Below, piece after piece: positions 8,268-16,098 of a stretch of 64,000 nucleotides of DNA. Position 1 is the stretch's first letter. The number at the start of each line of letters is the position of its first letter. The DNA is from CACORA01 sp044234625 (GTDB taxonomy: Bacteria > Planctomycetota > Planctomycetia > Pirellulales > UBA1268), in NCBI GenBank assembly GCA_044234625.1, contig JBIIIP010000001.1, positions 78,126-142,125 of the forward strand. The letters run 5' to 3'. Under the pieces are notes generated by a model. The model searched no databases, was not told the origin of the DNA, and worked only from the letters and a program-made list of their open reading frames with translations. A program made the translations under genes and the position numbers.

Positions 8268-9386
8268 ATGCAATCGACACGAATCGTTGTGGCAATGTCG
8301 GGCGGCGTCGATTCCAGCGTGGCTGCAGCCCTGCTCGTCGAGGCCGGCCATGATTGCGTGGGCGTGTTCATGCGGCACGCGCAGCCGGCCTTGCCCCCGC
8401 CACAGGGCGCCGCGGGCCTTCCTGTGCTGCCGCTCGCCAAGGCCGGTCACCAGGGATGCTGCAGCGCCACCGACGCCCTCGACGCCCGCCGCGTGGCCGA
8501 CCGGCTCGGCATCCCGCTCTTCGCCCTCGACCTCACCGACGACTTCGAACGGATCATCGATTCGTTCGTGACCGACTACGGCCACGGCCGCACGCCCAAT
8601 CCCTGCGTCCGCTGCAACACGTGGCTCAAGTTCGGACGGCTCTTCGATTACGCCGACGCGATCGGCGCCAGCCACGTCGCCACCGGCCACTACGCGCGGC
8701 TGGCCAGTGAACCCGACGGCACGCCCTGCCTGCGCCGCGGCCACGATGCCGACCGCGACCAGTCATACGTGCTTTTCGACGTCCGCCGCGAACGCCTGGC
8801 GCGGATGCTCCTGCCCGTCGGCGACCTCACCAAGCACGCCGTCCGCGAGCGGGCTGCGGCCCTCGGCCTGGCCACGGCCGACAAGCCCGACAGCCAGGAG
8901 ATCTGCTTCGTCGCGCCCGGCGAGCACGCGCGGCTCGTGGCAACGCGGCTGGGAGGCTCACGGGCCGGCGACATCGTCACGCTCGACGGCCGCGTGCTCG
9001 GCAGGCACGAGGGGATCGAACGGTTCACGGTGGGCCAGCGGCAGGGCCTCGGCGTGGCGGTGGGCACGCCGCTCTACGTGGTGCGGATCGACCCGGAAAC
9101 GTGCCGCGTCGTCGTGGGACGCCGCGAGGACGTGCCCGAGCAACGGCTTGTCGCCGCCGAGGCCCACTGGCTCGGCCCGCCGCCGCGGGAGCCCTTTCGC
9201 TGCACCGTCCAGTGCCGGGCCCAGCGGAAGGCCGCACCGGCCCTCGTCACGCCTCTGCCCGACGGCCGCTTCGCCGCCGAATTCACCGGCGGCCCGGAAC
9301 ATTCCCCGGGGGCGATTTCCCCGGGCCAGCCGGCCGTTTGCTACTCCGCCGACCGGCTCCTGGGAGGCGGTTGGATCGTCGCCTGA
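8268..9386 (+). CDS. mnmA: tRNA-specific 2-thiouridylase MnmA
   Basis: A 372-residue cytosolic enzyme that adenylates and thiolates U34 of tRNA for Lys, Glu and Gln, using sulfur passed on from a cysteine desulfurase. The PP-loop SGGVDSSVAA lies at about residues 11-20. The two catalytic cysteines are in NPCVRCN (about residue 113) and SQEICFV (about 208). DYGHGRTPNPC, GHYAR and GQRQGLGVAVG are further family signatures. The open frame extends upstream into repeat DNA, but ATG 8268 gives the family start and has AGGAG about 14 nt before it. A cysteine desulfurase that could supply the sulfur is encoded at 42531. Confidence 0.95.
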   Translation: MQSTRIVVAMSGGVDSSVAAALLVEAGHDCVGVFMRHAQPALPPPQGAAGLPVLPLAKAGHQGCCSATDALDARRVADRLGIPLFALDLTDDFERIIDSFVTDYGHGRTPNPCVRCNTWLKFGRLFDYADAIGASHVATGHYARLASEPDGTPCLRRGHDADRDQSYVLFDVRRERLARMLLPVGDLTKHAVRERAAALGLATADKPDSQEICFVAPGEHARLVATRLGGSRAGDIVTLDGRVLGRHEGIERFTVGQRQGLGVAVGTPLYVVRIDPETCRVVVGRREDVPEQRLVAAEAHWLGPPPREPFRCTVQCRAQRKAAPALVTPLPDGRFAAEFTGGPEHSPGAISPGQPAVCYSADRLLGGGWIVA

Positions 9387-9434
9387 TCGCGAACTAGGCT
9401 TGCTCATGCTCCGCACTACTTCGAGGGAAACCCC

Positions 9435-10388
9435 GTGAACGCGATTCCCACCATTCCGCTGCCCGCGATGCTGGCGCTCATCGCCGTCCTGGCGCTGGTC
9501 GCCCTCACGATGCTGCTGTTGGTCTTCAACTACGGCCAGTTGTGGTTCCAGGCCTACTGGTCGAAGGCCCCCGTCTCGTTCATGGAACTGCTCGGCATGA
9601 GCCTGCGCAAGGTCAATGCGCGCACGATCGTGCAGGCGAGGATCATGGCCACGCAGGCCGGCCTGGGCCGCGACATCTCCTGTCAGCGGCTGGAAGCCCA
9701 TTACCTCGCCGGGGGTGACGTGCCGCGGGTGATCCGGGCGCTGATCGCTGCTCACCGCGCCGACCTCGACCTCGACTTCGACCGGGCGTGTGCGATCGAC
9801 CTCGCCGGCCGTGACGTGCTCGATGCGGTGCAGACCAGCGTGAACCCGAAGGTGATCGACTGCCCCGACAACGCGAGCGGAAAATCGACGCTCTCGGCCG
9901 TGGCCAAGAATGGCGTCGAGCTGAAGATCCGGGCCCGGGTGACGGTGCGCACCAACCTCCAGCAGCTGATCGGCGGGGCCACCGAGGAAACGATCATCGC
10001 CCGCGTGGGTGAGGGCATCATCACGTCGATCGGCTCCTCGCAGAGCCATTTCGAAGTCATGGAGCACCCCGACACGATCTCCAAGGCGGTGCTCCAGCGC
10101 GGGCTCGACGCCCAGACGGCCTTCCAGATCGTCTCCATCGACATCGCCGACATCGAGGTGGGCGAGAACATCGGCGCCCGCCTCCAGGCCGATCAGGCAG
10201 AGGCCGACACCCGCGTGGCCCGGGCCAAGGCCGAGGAACGCCGCAGCGTGGCCATCGCCCGCGAGCAGGAGATGAAGGCCGCCACGGCCGACAACCGGGC
10301 CCGCCTGATCCAGGCCGAGGCCATGGTGCCCAAAAGCATCGGCGACGCGTTCCGCGCCGGACGGGTGAACGTCAACGGCCGGAGCTAG
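9435..10388 (+). CDS. floA: Flotillin-like protein FloA
   Basis: A 317-residue membrane scaffold protein. One hydrophobic segment at about residues 8-31 anchors it, and the SPFH core follows with VNARTIVQARIMATQAGLG and KNGVELKIRARVTVRTNLQQ. The C-terminal third is a charged coiled coil (ARLQADQAEADTRVARAKAE), as in FloA/YqfA of bacilli, which organises membrane microdomains. Length is close to the family's ~330 residues. The GTG start has GAGGG 7 nt before it, and no ATG fits the N-terminus. It is the first of four SPFH proteins in this window; the others form the cluster at 29-34 kb. Confidence 0.93.
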   Translation: MNAIPTIPLPAMLALIAVLALVALTMLLLVFNYGQLWFQAYWSKAPVSFMELLGMSLRKVNARTIVQARIMATQAGLGRDISCQRLEAHYLAGGDVPRVIRALIAAHRADLDLDFDRACAIDLAGRDVLDAVQTSVNPKVIDCPDNASGKSTLSAVAKNGVELKIRARVTVRTNLQQLIGGATEETIIARVGEGIITSIGSSQSHFEVMEHPDTISKAVLQRGLDAQTAFQIVSIDIADIEVGENIGARLQADQAEADTRVARAKAEERRSVAIAREQEMKAATADNRARLIQAEAMVPKSIGDAFRAGRVNVNGRS

Positions 10389-10454
10389 AGCGCGTCCGAG
10401 AGAACCGTCGCAACGCGACAGTGAACCAGAGACGGTGGGCCACCGCATGGGCAC

Positions 10455-10500
10455 GGACAGACCAGAGGTCTGTCCCCACGGTGGGAGAGAGCCGGTGCGG
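10455..10500 (+). repeat. Dispersed palindromic repeat with tail
   Basis: A perfect palindrome with 9-bp arms, GGACAGACC and GGTCTGTCC, around AGA (10455-10475) is followed by the tail GTGGGAGAGAGCCGGTGCGG (10481-10500). The sequence just before it (10389-10440) also resembles 23448-23490, suggesting a larger degraded element. Confidence 0.85.
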
Positions 10501-10681
10501 GCCATCCCAACTGCCTTTCCTCCCGCAGATTCCGCACATTCCACACAATCCGGGGAATTCGGCCAAACTTTGCGGCCCATCCCCGCCGATACAACTCGTG
10601 TGGGATGGCGCGTGTCATGATGACGGCCGAGACGCTTCGGCACGCCACCCCGCAATGAGACTCGAGGCAAGGGAGTTGCCC

Positions 10682-10930
10682 ATGGCTCTGCGAAAACTGC
10701 GTGTGTATACCGGTCCTGAAGCCGACAAGTCGGCGGCGTCGCTCGTGGCGGCCGCGGCTGATGAAAATCGCGTGCGCGTGTCACTCGGTGAGATTCTCCC
10801 GCTGCTGACCGATGCCGCGGCGAGCAACCGCACGTGGCTGTCTGATTTCGCGGATGACGAGGTCACGATCACGGCAGACCTCTACGACGTGCTCCAGGCC
10901 TACCGGCATTTCCGCCGCCCGGGCGCCTGA
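10682..10930 (+). CDS. Small protein of unknown function
   Basis: An 82-residue, slightly acidic protein beginning MALRKLRVYTGPEADKSAAS and ending in AYRHFRRPGA. It has no signal peptide or membrane segment and I recognise no family. GGGAG 6 nt before the ATG at 10682 supports the start; an in-frame ATG at 10655 is an alternative. It stands alone between a repeat and a regulator gene. A TACAAC hexamer at 10590-10595 could be its -10 element. Confidence 0.55.
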   Translation: MALRKLRVYTGPEADKSAASLVAAAADENRVRVSLGEILPLLTDAAASNRTWLSDFADDEVTITADLYDVLQAYRHFRRPGA

Positions 10931-11190
10931 ACAAGCTGAACAAGCTAATCAATTTGATCATGGGGACGATCCGCCGCCGCCCATGCTGGGTGTAGTCGGC
11001 CTTTTTTGTGGGGCCACCGCCGCCTCCGGCGCGTGAAGCCACCCCTCTTGCGGGTGATCGTTGCCTGCGCCATACTCTCGTCCTTCCCGCCCCCAAGGCT
11101 GCGTGGTGACGGCAAGGCACCGCGCGCGTGAAAGCCACTGGGACCCACCCGCTTGCCGAAGCCGATCGCGACTGTACGGCCGGCGACACC

Positions 11191-11814
11191 ATGCCAACAC
11201 CTATGAACGGCTCCATCAATCTGACGGACCTCGGCCGCCGCGTGCGTGCAGCCCGGCTGGCCCGGCGGCTGACGCTCGAGGAAGTGGTCTCTCGCACCGA
11301 TTTCACGGTCAGCTGGCTTTCCAAACTGGAAAACGGCCAGTTGACGCCCTCGCTCGAGGGTCTCGTGAAGCTCTCTGACGTGCTCGAGTGCGGCGTCGAC
11401 GAACTGGTCGAGGGACTGTCGATCCCGCCCCGGCATGTCGTCGTCAAGCGCGGCCACGGCCGCATGGAGCAGGCCCGGGCCGGCAAGTCGGCAACCGGGG
11501 TGGAGCATCTGGCCGACCAGTGGCGAGGCCGGGCCATGCAGCCGACGATCCTCTACCTCAACGGGGCGGACCGCCGCGGGGCGGCTGAAAGCCACGATGG
11601 CCAGCGGTTCTTCTACGTCCTCGAGGGCGAGGTGCGGGTTGACTACGGCGACGAACCGATCCTGCTCTCCGGGGGAGACAGCATCTTCATCGACGCCACC
11701 ATCCCGCACCGCGTGACCGCGGTCGAAAAGTCGAAGGCCCGCGTGCTCAGCGTGTCCTGCGAACCTCACGCCACCCATGACAACGCCCGCGCGCGTCGCA
11801 AACCGCCGCGCTAG
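11191..11814 (+). CDS. XRE-family regulator with C-terminal cupin domain
   Basis: A ~207-residue DNA-binding protein. Residues 8-65 form a helix-turn-helix of the XRE type (LGRRVRAARLARRLTLEEVV, then FTVSWLSKLENGQLTPSLEG). Residues 105-190 form a small cupin barrel (GQRFFYVLEGEVRVDYGDEP, then LSGGDSIFIDATIPHRVTAV). This layout is typical of regulators that sense a small ligand, such as the PuuR/SutR group. No clear target gene is adjacent, as the next gene is convergent. The start is uncertain: ATG 11191, ATG 11203 and GTG 11128 are all possible, and none has a strong ribosome-binding site. Confidence 0.82.
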   Translation: MPTPMNGSINLTDLGRRVRAARLARRLTLEEVVSRTDFTVSWLSKLENGQLTPSLEGLVKLSDVLECGVDELVEGLSIPPRHVVVKRGHGRMEQARAGKSATGVEHLADQWRGRAMQPTILYLNGADRRGAAESHDGQRFFYVLEGEVRVDYGDEPILLSGGDSIFIDATIPHRVTAVEKSKARVLSVSCEPHATHDNARARRKPPR

Positions 11815-11821
11815 CTGTCCG

Positions 11822-11850
11822 TGGAAAAAGCCATCCATGGCCTTTTTCCA
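11822..11850 (+). terminator. Hairpin after the XRE-cupin gene
   Basis: The arms TGGAAAAAGCCAT and ATGGCCTTTTTCCA pair almost perfectly, with one bulged base. The T5 run lies inside the 3' arm, so the structure could end transcription in either direction. It starts 8 nt after the stop codon. Confidence 0.5.
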
Positions 11851-11952
11851 CTTGGTCGACCGCAAAAAACGCCGAGGGTTTTCTGGGTCGACGGCTATCG
11901 CATCCTGCTCAGGCAGACTTGTTCCACAGTCTGCTAGGCAACCGATGAGCAT

Positions 11953-12037
11953 GGACAGACCGGAGGTCTGTCGCCACGTTGGGGAAGAGCATGGACAGAC
12001 CAGAGGTCTGTCGCCACTGTGGGAGAGAGCCGGTGCG
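11953..12037 (+). repeat. Dispersed palindromic repeat, tandem pair
   Basis: Two cores, GGACAGACCGGAGGTCTGTC at 11953-11972 and GGACAGACCAGAGGTCTGTC at 11993-12012, start 40 nt apart. The second is followed by the tail GTGGGAGAGAGCCGGTGCG at 12019-12037. They lie between convergent genes. Confidence 0.85.
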
Positions 12038-12059
12038 TTGCCACGAGCCGGATGGATGG

Positions 12060-12608
12060 CTAGCCGTCGACCGGGGCGGCGGGCGTCGGCAGGATCAACT
12101 GCCAAAACTCCAGGTCGAGCCACCGTCCGAACTTGAAGCCCGCCTCGCGGACCGTCCCGCAGCAGCGAAAGCCGAGCGAGCTGTGCAGGGCGATGCTCGC
12201 CACGTTCGTGGCGTCGATGCCCGCGATCAGCATGTGCAGGTCGTGCCGCCGGCCCTCGGCCACGATCGCCTCGAGCAGTTGCCGGCCGATACCGTGGCCG
12301 CGAAACCGCTCGTCGACATACACGGAATGCTCCGCCGAATACTTGTAGGCCGGCCGGGGCCGGAACGGCCCCCAGGTGACGAAGCCGGCCAGCACGCCCG
12401 GCTCCCACTCAATCCCCAGCACCGGCACGTTGTCACGCTGCCGCACGGCGAACCACTCGCGCATCGTCTCCTCGCTCCGCGGGGCGTATTCATAGAGCGC
12501 CGTCGAGTGGAGGATCGCATCGTTGTAGATCGCGCGGATCGCCGGCAGATGCGCGGAGGTGCAGGCGATGACGGGTCGGCGCGGAGGGGCGGGCTTCTTG
12601 CGTGACAT
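12060..12608 (-). CDS. GNAT N-acetyltransferase, phosphinothricin acetyltransferase-like
   Basis: A 182-residue acetyl-CoA-dependent transferase. It begins with the PAT-type segment IRAIYNDAILHSTALYEYAP, carries the acetyl-CoA pyrophosphate loop RGHGIGRQLLEAIVAE at about residues 103-118, and ends with LHSSLGFRCCGTVREAGFKFGRW. These features are shared by phosphinothricin and methionine-sulfoximine acetyltransferases, whose natural role may be detoxifying amino-acid analogues. It lies 12 nt downstream of the symporter gene on the same strand and could be the last gene of that operon. Confidence 0.85.
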   Translation of the reverse strand: MSRKKPAPPRRPVIACTSAHLPAIRAIYNDAILHSTALYEYAPRSEETMREWFAVRQRDNVPVLGIEWEPGVLAGFVTWGPFRPRPAYKYSAEHSVYVDERFRGHGIGRQLLEAIVAEGRRHDLHMLIAGIDATNVASIALHSSLGFRCCGTVREAGFKFGRWLDLEFWQLILPTPAAPVDG

Positions 12609-12620
12609 GGGCGGAGAAGT

Positions 12621-14372
12621 CTAGCCCACGCCGCCCGCCCGCGCCGCCGGCGGCGTCAGCCACGACACCACCACCAGCACGACGAACCCCAGGGGAATCG
12701 TCACCAGGCCCGGCTGGCTGAAGGGCATGGGGGCCAGGTCGCGGGGCAGGCCGTAGACCTTCTCGAAGGTGTCGGCCGAGAGGAGAATCCAGCCCAGGGA
12801 GGCCGCCATGCCGGCCGTCACCGCCGCCACGATCCCCTGCTTGGTCGTTCGCCGCCAAAACAGCAGCATCACCAGGGCCGGAAGGTTGGCGCTGGCGGCG
12901 ATGTTGAAGGCCCAGCCCACGAGGAAGCTCACGTTGAAGCTCTTGAAGAGGATGCCCAGCGCCATGGCGATCACCCCCAGGCCCACCGCCGCGATCTTCC
13001 CGCAGCGGACCTTTTCATGGTCGGTCATCCGCACCCCGCAGACGTTTTCCACGAGGTCGTGGGCCACCGCCCCGCTGCCGGCCATGATCAGGCCGCTCAC
13101 GGTGCCGAGCACCGTCGTGAAGGCGATCGCCGAGATCACGGCGAAGAGCGTCGTGCTGAACGACTTCGCCAGGAGCGGCGCGGCCATGTTGGTGTCGGTG
13201 GGGTCGAGGGCGCCGCTGGTCATGGCCCCGAGCCCAAGAAAGAGCGTGAGCACGTAGAACACGCCAATCGCCGCGATCCCCACGACGGTACTCTTCCGGG
13301 CGGCCGCGCCGTCCTTGACGGTGTAGTAACGGATGAGGATGTGGGGGAGCGAGGCCGTGCCGCAAAAGAGCGCCAGCATCAGGCTCGCGAAATCGAGCCG
13401 GTCGGCGAGGCGGCCGCTGGAAAGGCCCTTGAAGAACCCGCCCGGCTTGAGCAGCTCGGCCCCGCGGCGCTCGACGGGCGAATAGGTCGTGTGCGTGCCG
13501 GCCTCGTCGACGTGCTTCTTCGCCGTCCAGGTGACGACCGTCGAATCCTCGAGCGCGGCAAGGTAGGCCAGCGGACCCAGCGGCCCGGTGGCGGTTTTGC
13601 CGGCGAATCGCTCCGGCAGCCGGGCGATCGTGCCCACCGGCCGCAGGTCGTGCTCGCGGTCCTGCGGTTCGCCGTCGACGAGCACCACGCCATCCGGGCG
13701 GACCGTGCGCACCTGGGCCACGAGGTTTTCCGCTCCCGGCCGGCCCGCATCGACGACCAAACCACGGTCGAGGATCAGCGCCGTGAGGATGCCGCAGAAG
13801 AAGACGAGCAGCGACCCCTTGATGAACTGCACCCACGTCGTCGACACCATGCCCGCCGTCACCACGATCACCGTCACCGCCACGCCCACGAGGATCACGC
13901 CGACCGCGTGCGGCAAGCCGAGCAGTGGCGTGATCAGCGACCCGGCACCGACCATCTGCGGGATCAGGTAGAAGATGCTCACCACGAGCGTGGAGACCGC
14001 GACGGCCAGCTTGATGCCACGGCTGTTGAACCGGGCGTCGAGGGCGTCGGCGAACGTGAACCGGCCAAGGGCCTTGATCGGCTCGGCGATCACGAACAGG
14101 GCCACGACCCAGCCCGCCAGGAAGCCGATCGAGTAGAGAAAGCCGTCGTATCCGGAGAAGGCGATCATCCCGCAGATGCCGAGAAACGACGCCGCCGACA
14201 GGTAATCGCCCGCGAAGGCGATGCCATTGACGAACCAGTGCACCTGGCCATGGGCGGCGTAATACGCCTGGGCGGACTGCTTCCGGCGGCCCAGCCACAG
14301 CGACAGGCCGATCACGCCGGCGACGAAGGCGGCGAAAATGGCCACGGCCAGCGGGGAGGTTTCGTGGAGCAT
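12621..14372 (-). CDS. Sodium:solute symporter, ActP-like (SSS family)
   Basis: A 583-residue inner-membrane symporter. It matches the acetate permease ActP along its length: HWFVNGIAFAGDYLSAASFL near the start, a long row of hydrophobic segments, SLPHILIRYYTVKDG and AFTTVLGTVSGLIMAGSGAV later. A hydrophilic loop of roughly 110 residues (about 200-315) sits before the LPHIL segment and is longer than in E. coli ActP. A DUF485 gene lies 15 nt upstream, the usual partner of ActP. The substrate is probably acetate or another short monocarboxylate, but the sulfatase next door leaves other anions possible. Confidence 0.85.
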   Translation of the reverse strand: MLHETSPLAVAIFAAFVAGVIGLSLWLGRRKQSAQAYYAAHGQVHWFVNGIAFAGDYLSAASFLGICGMIAFSGYDGFLYSIGFLAGWVVALFVIAEPIKALGRFTFADALDARFNSRGIKLAVAVSTLVVSIFYLIPQMVGAGSLITPLLGLPHAVGVILVGVAVTVIVVTAGMVSTTWVQFIKGSLLVFFCGILTALILDRGLVVDAGRPGAENLVAQVRTVRPDGVVLVDGEPQDREHDLRPVGTIARLPERFAGKTATGPLGPLAYLAALEDSTVVTWTAKKHVDEAGTHTTYSPVERRGAELLKPGGFFKGLSSGRLADRLDFASLMLALFCGTASLPHILIRYYTVKDGAAARKSTVVGIAAIGVFYVLTLFLGLGAMTSGALDPTDTNMAAPLLAKSFSTTLFAVISAIAFTTVLGTVSGLIMAGSGAVAHDLVENVCGVRMTDHEKVRCGKIAAVGLGVIAMALGILFKSFNVSFLVGWAFNIAASANLPALVMLLFWRRTTKQGIVAAVTAGMAASLGWILLSADTFEKVYGLPRDLAPMPFSQPGLVTIPLGFVVLVVVSWLTPPAARAGGVG

Positions 14373-14387
14373 CGGCAGGCCTCGAGG

Positions 14388-14615
14388 TCAGCGGCGGGCG
14401 CGGGCGACCATATAGACGACCGACAGGACGAACGCGGCCGCGATCAGGCCGATGCCGGAGGCGATCGCCAGATTCACGCCGCCGAACAGCCGCCATGACA
14501 GCAGATCGGGCCGCCCCAGGACGAGCGCCATGAAGCCGCCGTAGAGGAGCACGTAGCCCCAGAAGAAAACGAGGCCCAGACGGCTCGAGCCCGGATCGGG
14601 CGGCTGGGCCGTCAT
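14388..14615 (-). CDS. DUF485-type small membrane protein
   Basis: A 75-residue protein with two membrane segments (LVFFWGYVLLYGGFMALVL and IGLIAAAFVLSVVYMVAR). Its size, topology and position directly before an ActP-type symporter fit the DUF485 family, thought to be an accessory of these permeases. Its start codon overlaps the stop of the upstream sulfatase by ATGA, so the two genes are translationally coupled. Confidence 0.75.
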   Translation of the reverse strand: MTAQPPDPGSSRLGLVFFWGYVLLYGGFMALVLGRPDLLSWRLFGGVNLAIASGIGLIAAAFVLSVVYMVARARR

Positions 14616-16048
14616 GGCGGCCCCCCACCGCCGGTCTTCGTCTCGGGCGGCGCGGTCGGAAACAGCATCCGCGGGCTCTCCACCACGCCCCCCGGCCGGC
14701 GACCGCGCGGGCCTGCGCCGGCGAGTTCGGCGGCCATGGCATGGAGGCGTTCCGACAGCCGCGCGACCACGTCGGCATGCGCGGCGGCCACGTCGGTCGT
14801 CTCGCCGATGTCGGCTTCGAGGTCGTAGAGCCGCGGCTGCCGGGCCGCGGCCGGGTGCGCGGCGGCCTTCGCATCCGCCACGGGCAGCTGCGGGGCGATG
14901 AACAGTTTCCAGCGGCCCTCGCGCACGGCCTCCAGCCCGTCGCGCGAGAAGAAATAATGCGCCTCCCGCGGCGACTTGGTCGCCGTGCCCAGGAGCAAGC
15001 CGGCGATGTCGCGTCCGTCGATGACGGGCTCCGCGGGCACGCTCCCGCCGGCCAGGCCGACGAGCGTGGGAAGGATGTCGATCGTGCCCGTCATGGCATC
15101 ACACACCGTGCCGGCCGCGACGTGGCCCGGCCACCAGGCGATCGTCGGCACCCGCACGCCCCCCTCCCAGTTGCTCGTCTTGCTGCCGCGGAGCGGGCCG
15201 GCGCTGGTCGCCCCGCCGATGACGCTCACCCAGGGGCCATTGTCGCTGGTGAAGATCACGAGCGTGTTCTCCGCGAGTCCGAGCCGGCGCAGCGTGCCCA
15301 GCACCTCCCCCACGCTCCAGTCGACTTCCTCGACCCAGTCGCCGAACGGACCGTTGTCGCTCCGGCCCCGAAACTTTTCCCCGGGCGCCAGCGGCGCGTG
15401 CACCGCCGTGTGCGGCATGTAGAGGAAGAAGGGCCCGTCCTTCGCCTCCTCGATGAACCGCACCGCCTCTGCCGTCGTCGTCTCCACGAGCGTGGTCTGC
15501 CGCGCGTCGGTGAGCAGCTCGGTGACGCGGTCGTCTCGCAGGAGCGGCACGACCTTTTCTCCGGTCTCGGCCGACACTCGCTGCATGTCGTTGGAATACG
15601 GCAGGCCGAAGGAGCTGTCGAAGCCCTGGCGGGTCGGCAGAAACTCCGGCTGGTCGCCCAGATGCCACTTGCCGATGCAGGCCGTCGCGTAGCCGAGGGC
15701 CGAAAGCCGCTCGGCGATCGTGATCTCCGCGGGATTGAGGCCGTTGCGGGACGCCGGGGCGTAGACCCACGGCACGCCCACCCGCAGCCCGTAGCAGCCG
15801 GTGAGCAGCTGGGCCCGCGACACGGAGCACACGGGCGCCGCGTAGAAGTTCGTGAGCTTCATGCCTTCGGCCGCCATCCCGTCGAGGTGCGGCGTCTTCT
15901 GCTTCGTGGCCCCAAAGGGCCCGATGTCGCCGTAGCCCAGGTCGTCGATGAAGATGACGACGAAGTTCGGCGCTCCCGCCGACGCCACCCGCACGGCGGG
16001 AGCGATCAGGCCGCAGGCGAGGGCCAGGGCGAGCAGGCGAAGGTTCAT
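14612..16048 (-). CDS. Exported arylsulfatase-type sulfatase
   Basis: A 478-residue sulfatase with a signal peptide (residues 1-24). FIDDLGYGD (D35, D36) binds calcium. The active-site signature reads C74-S-V-S-R-A, where C74 would be oxidised to formylglycine; the third position is Val rather than the common Pro or Ala. GKWHLG and FTSDNGPWV are further signatures, and NWEGGVRVPTIAWWPG is typical of arylsulfatase A/GALNS relatives, which are very numerous in Planctomycetes. The likely role is desulfation of polysaccharide in the periplasm. The ATG at 16048 was chosen because it begins the signal peptide. It is followed with a 4-nt overlap by DUF485 and the symporter, and preceded by a ThuA gene 50 nt away. 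Confidence 0.92.
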   Translation of the reverse strand: MNLRLLALALACGLIAPAVRVASAGAPNFVVIFIDDLGYGDIGPFGATKQKTPHLDGMAAEGMKLTNFYAAPVCSVSRAQLLTGCYGLRVGVPWVYAPASRNGLNPAEITIAERLSALGYATACIGKWHLGDQPEFLPTRQGFDSSFGLPYSNDMQRVSAETGEKVVPLLRDDRVTELLTDARQTTLVETTTAEAVRFIEEAKDGPFFLYMPHTAVHAPLAPGEKFRGRSDNGPFGDWVEEVDWSVGEVLGTLRRLGLAENTLVIFTSDNGPWVSVIGGATSAGPLRGSKTSNWEGGVRVPTIAWWPGHVAAGTVCDAMTGTIDILPTLVGLAGGSVPAEPVIDGRDIAGLLLGTATKSPREAHYFFSRDGLEAVREGRWKLFIAPQLPVADAKAAAHPAAARQPRLYDLEADIGETTDVAAAHADVVARLSERLHAMAAELAGAGPRGRRPGGVVESPRMLFPTAPPETKTGGGGPP

Positions 16049-16098
16049 GGTCCGGAGCTTTCGAGAACGGGGATTGATGACGGTGGACGAATCGTCGG

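Noticed and set aside
13017..14498. A 493-residue plus-strand frame opposite the symporter
   Set aside because: His/Asp/Arg-rich low-information protein; the minus strand has the ActP-type membrane protein.
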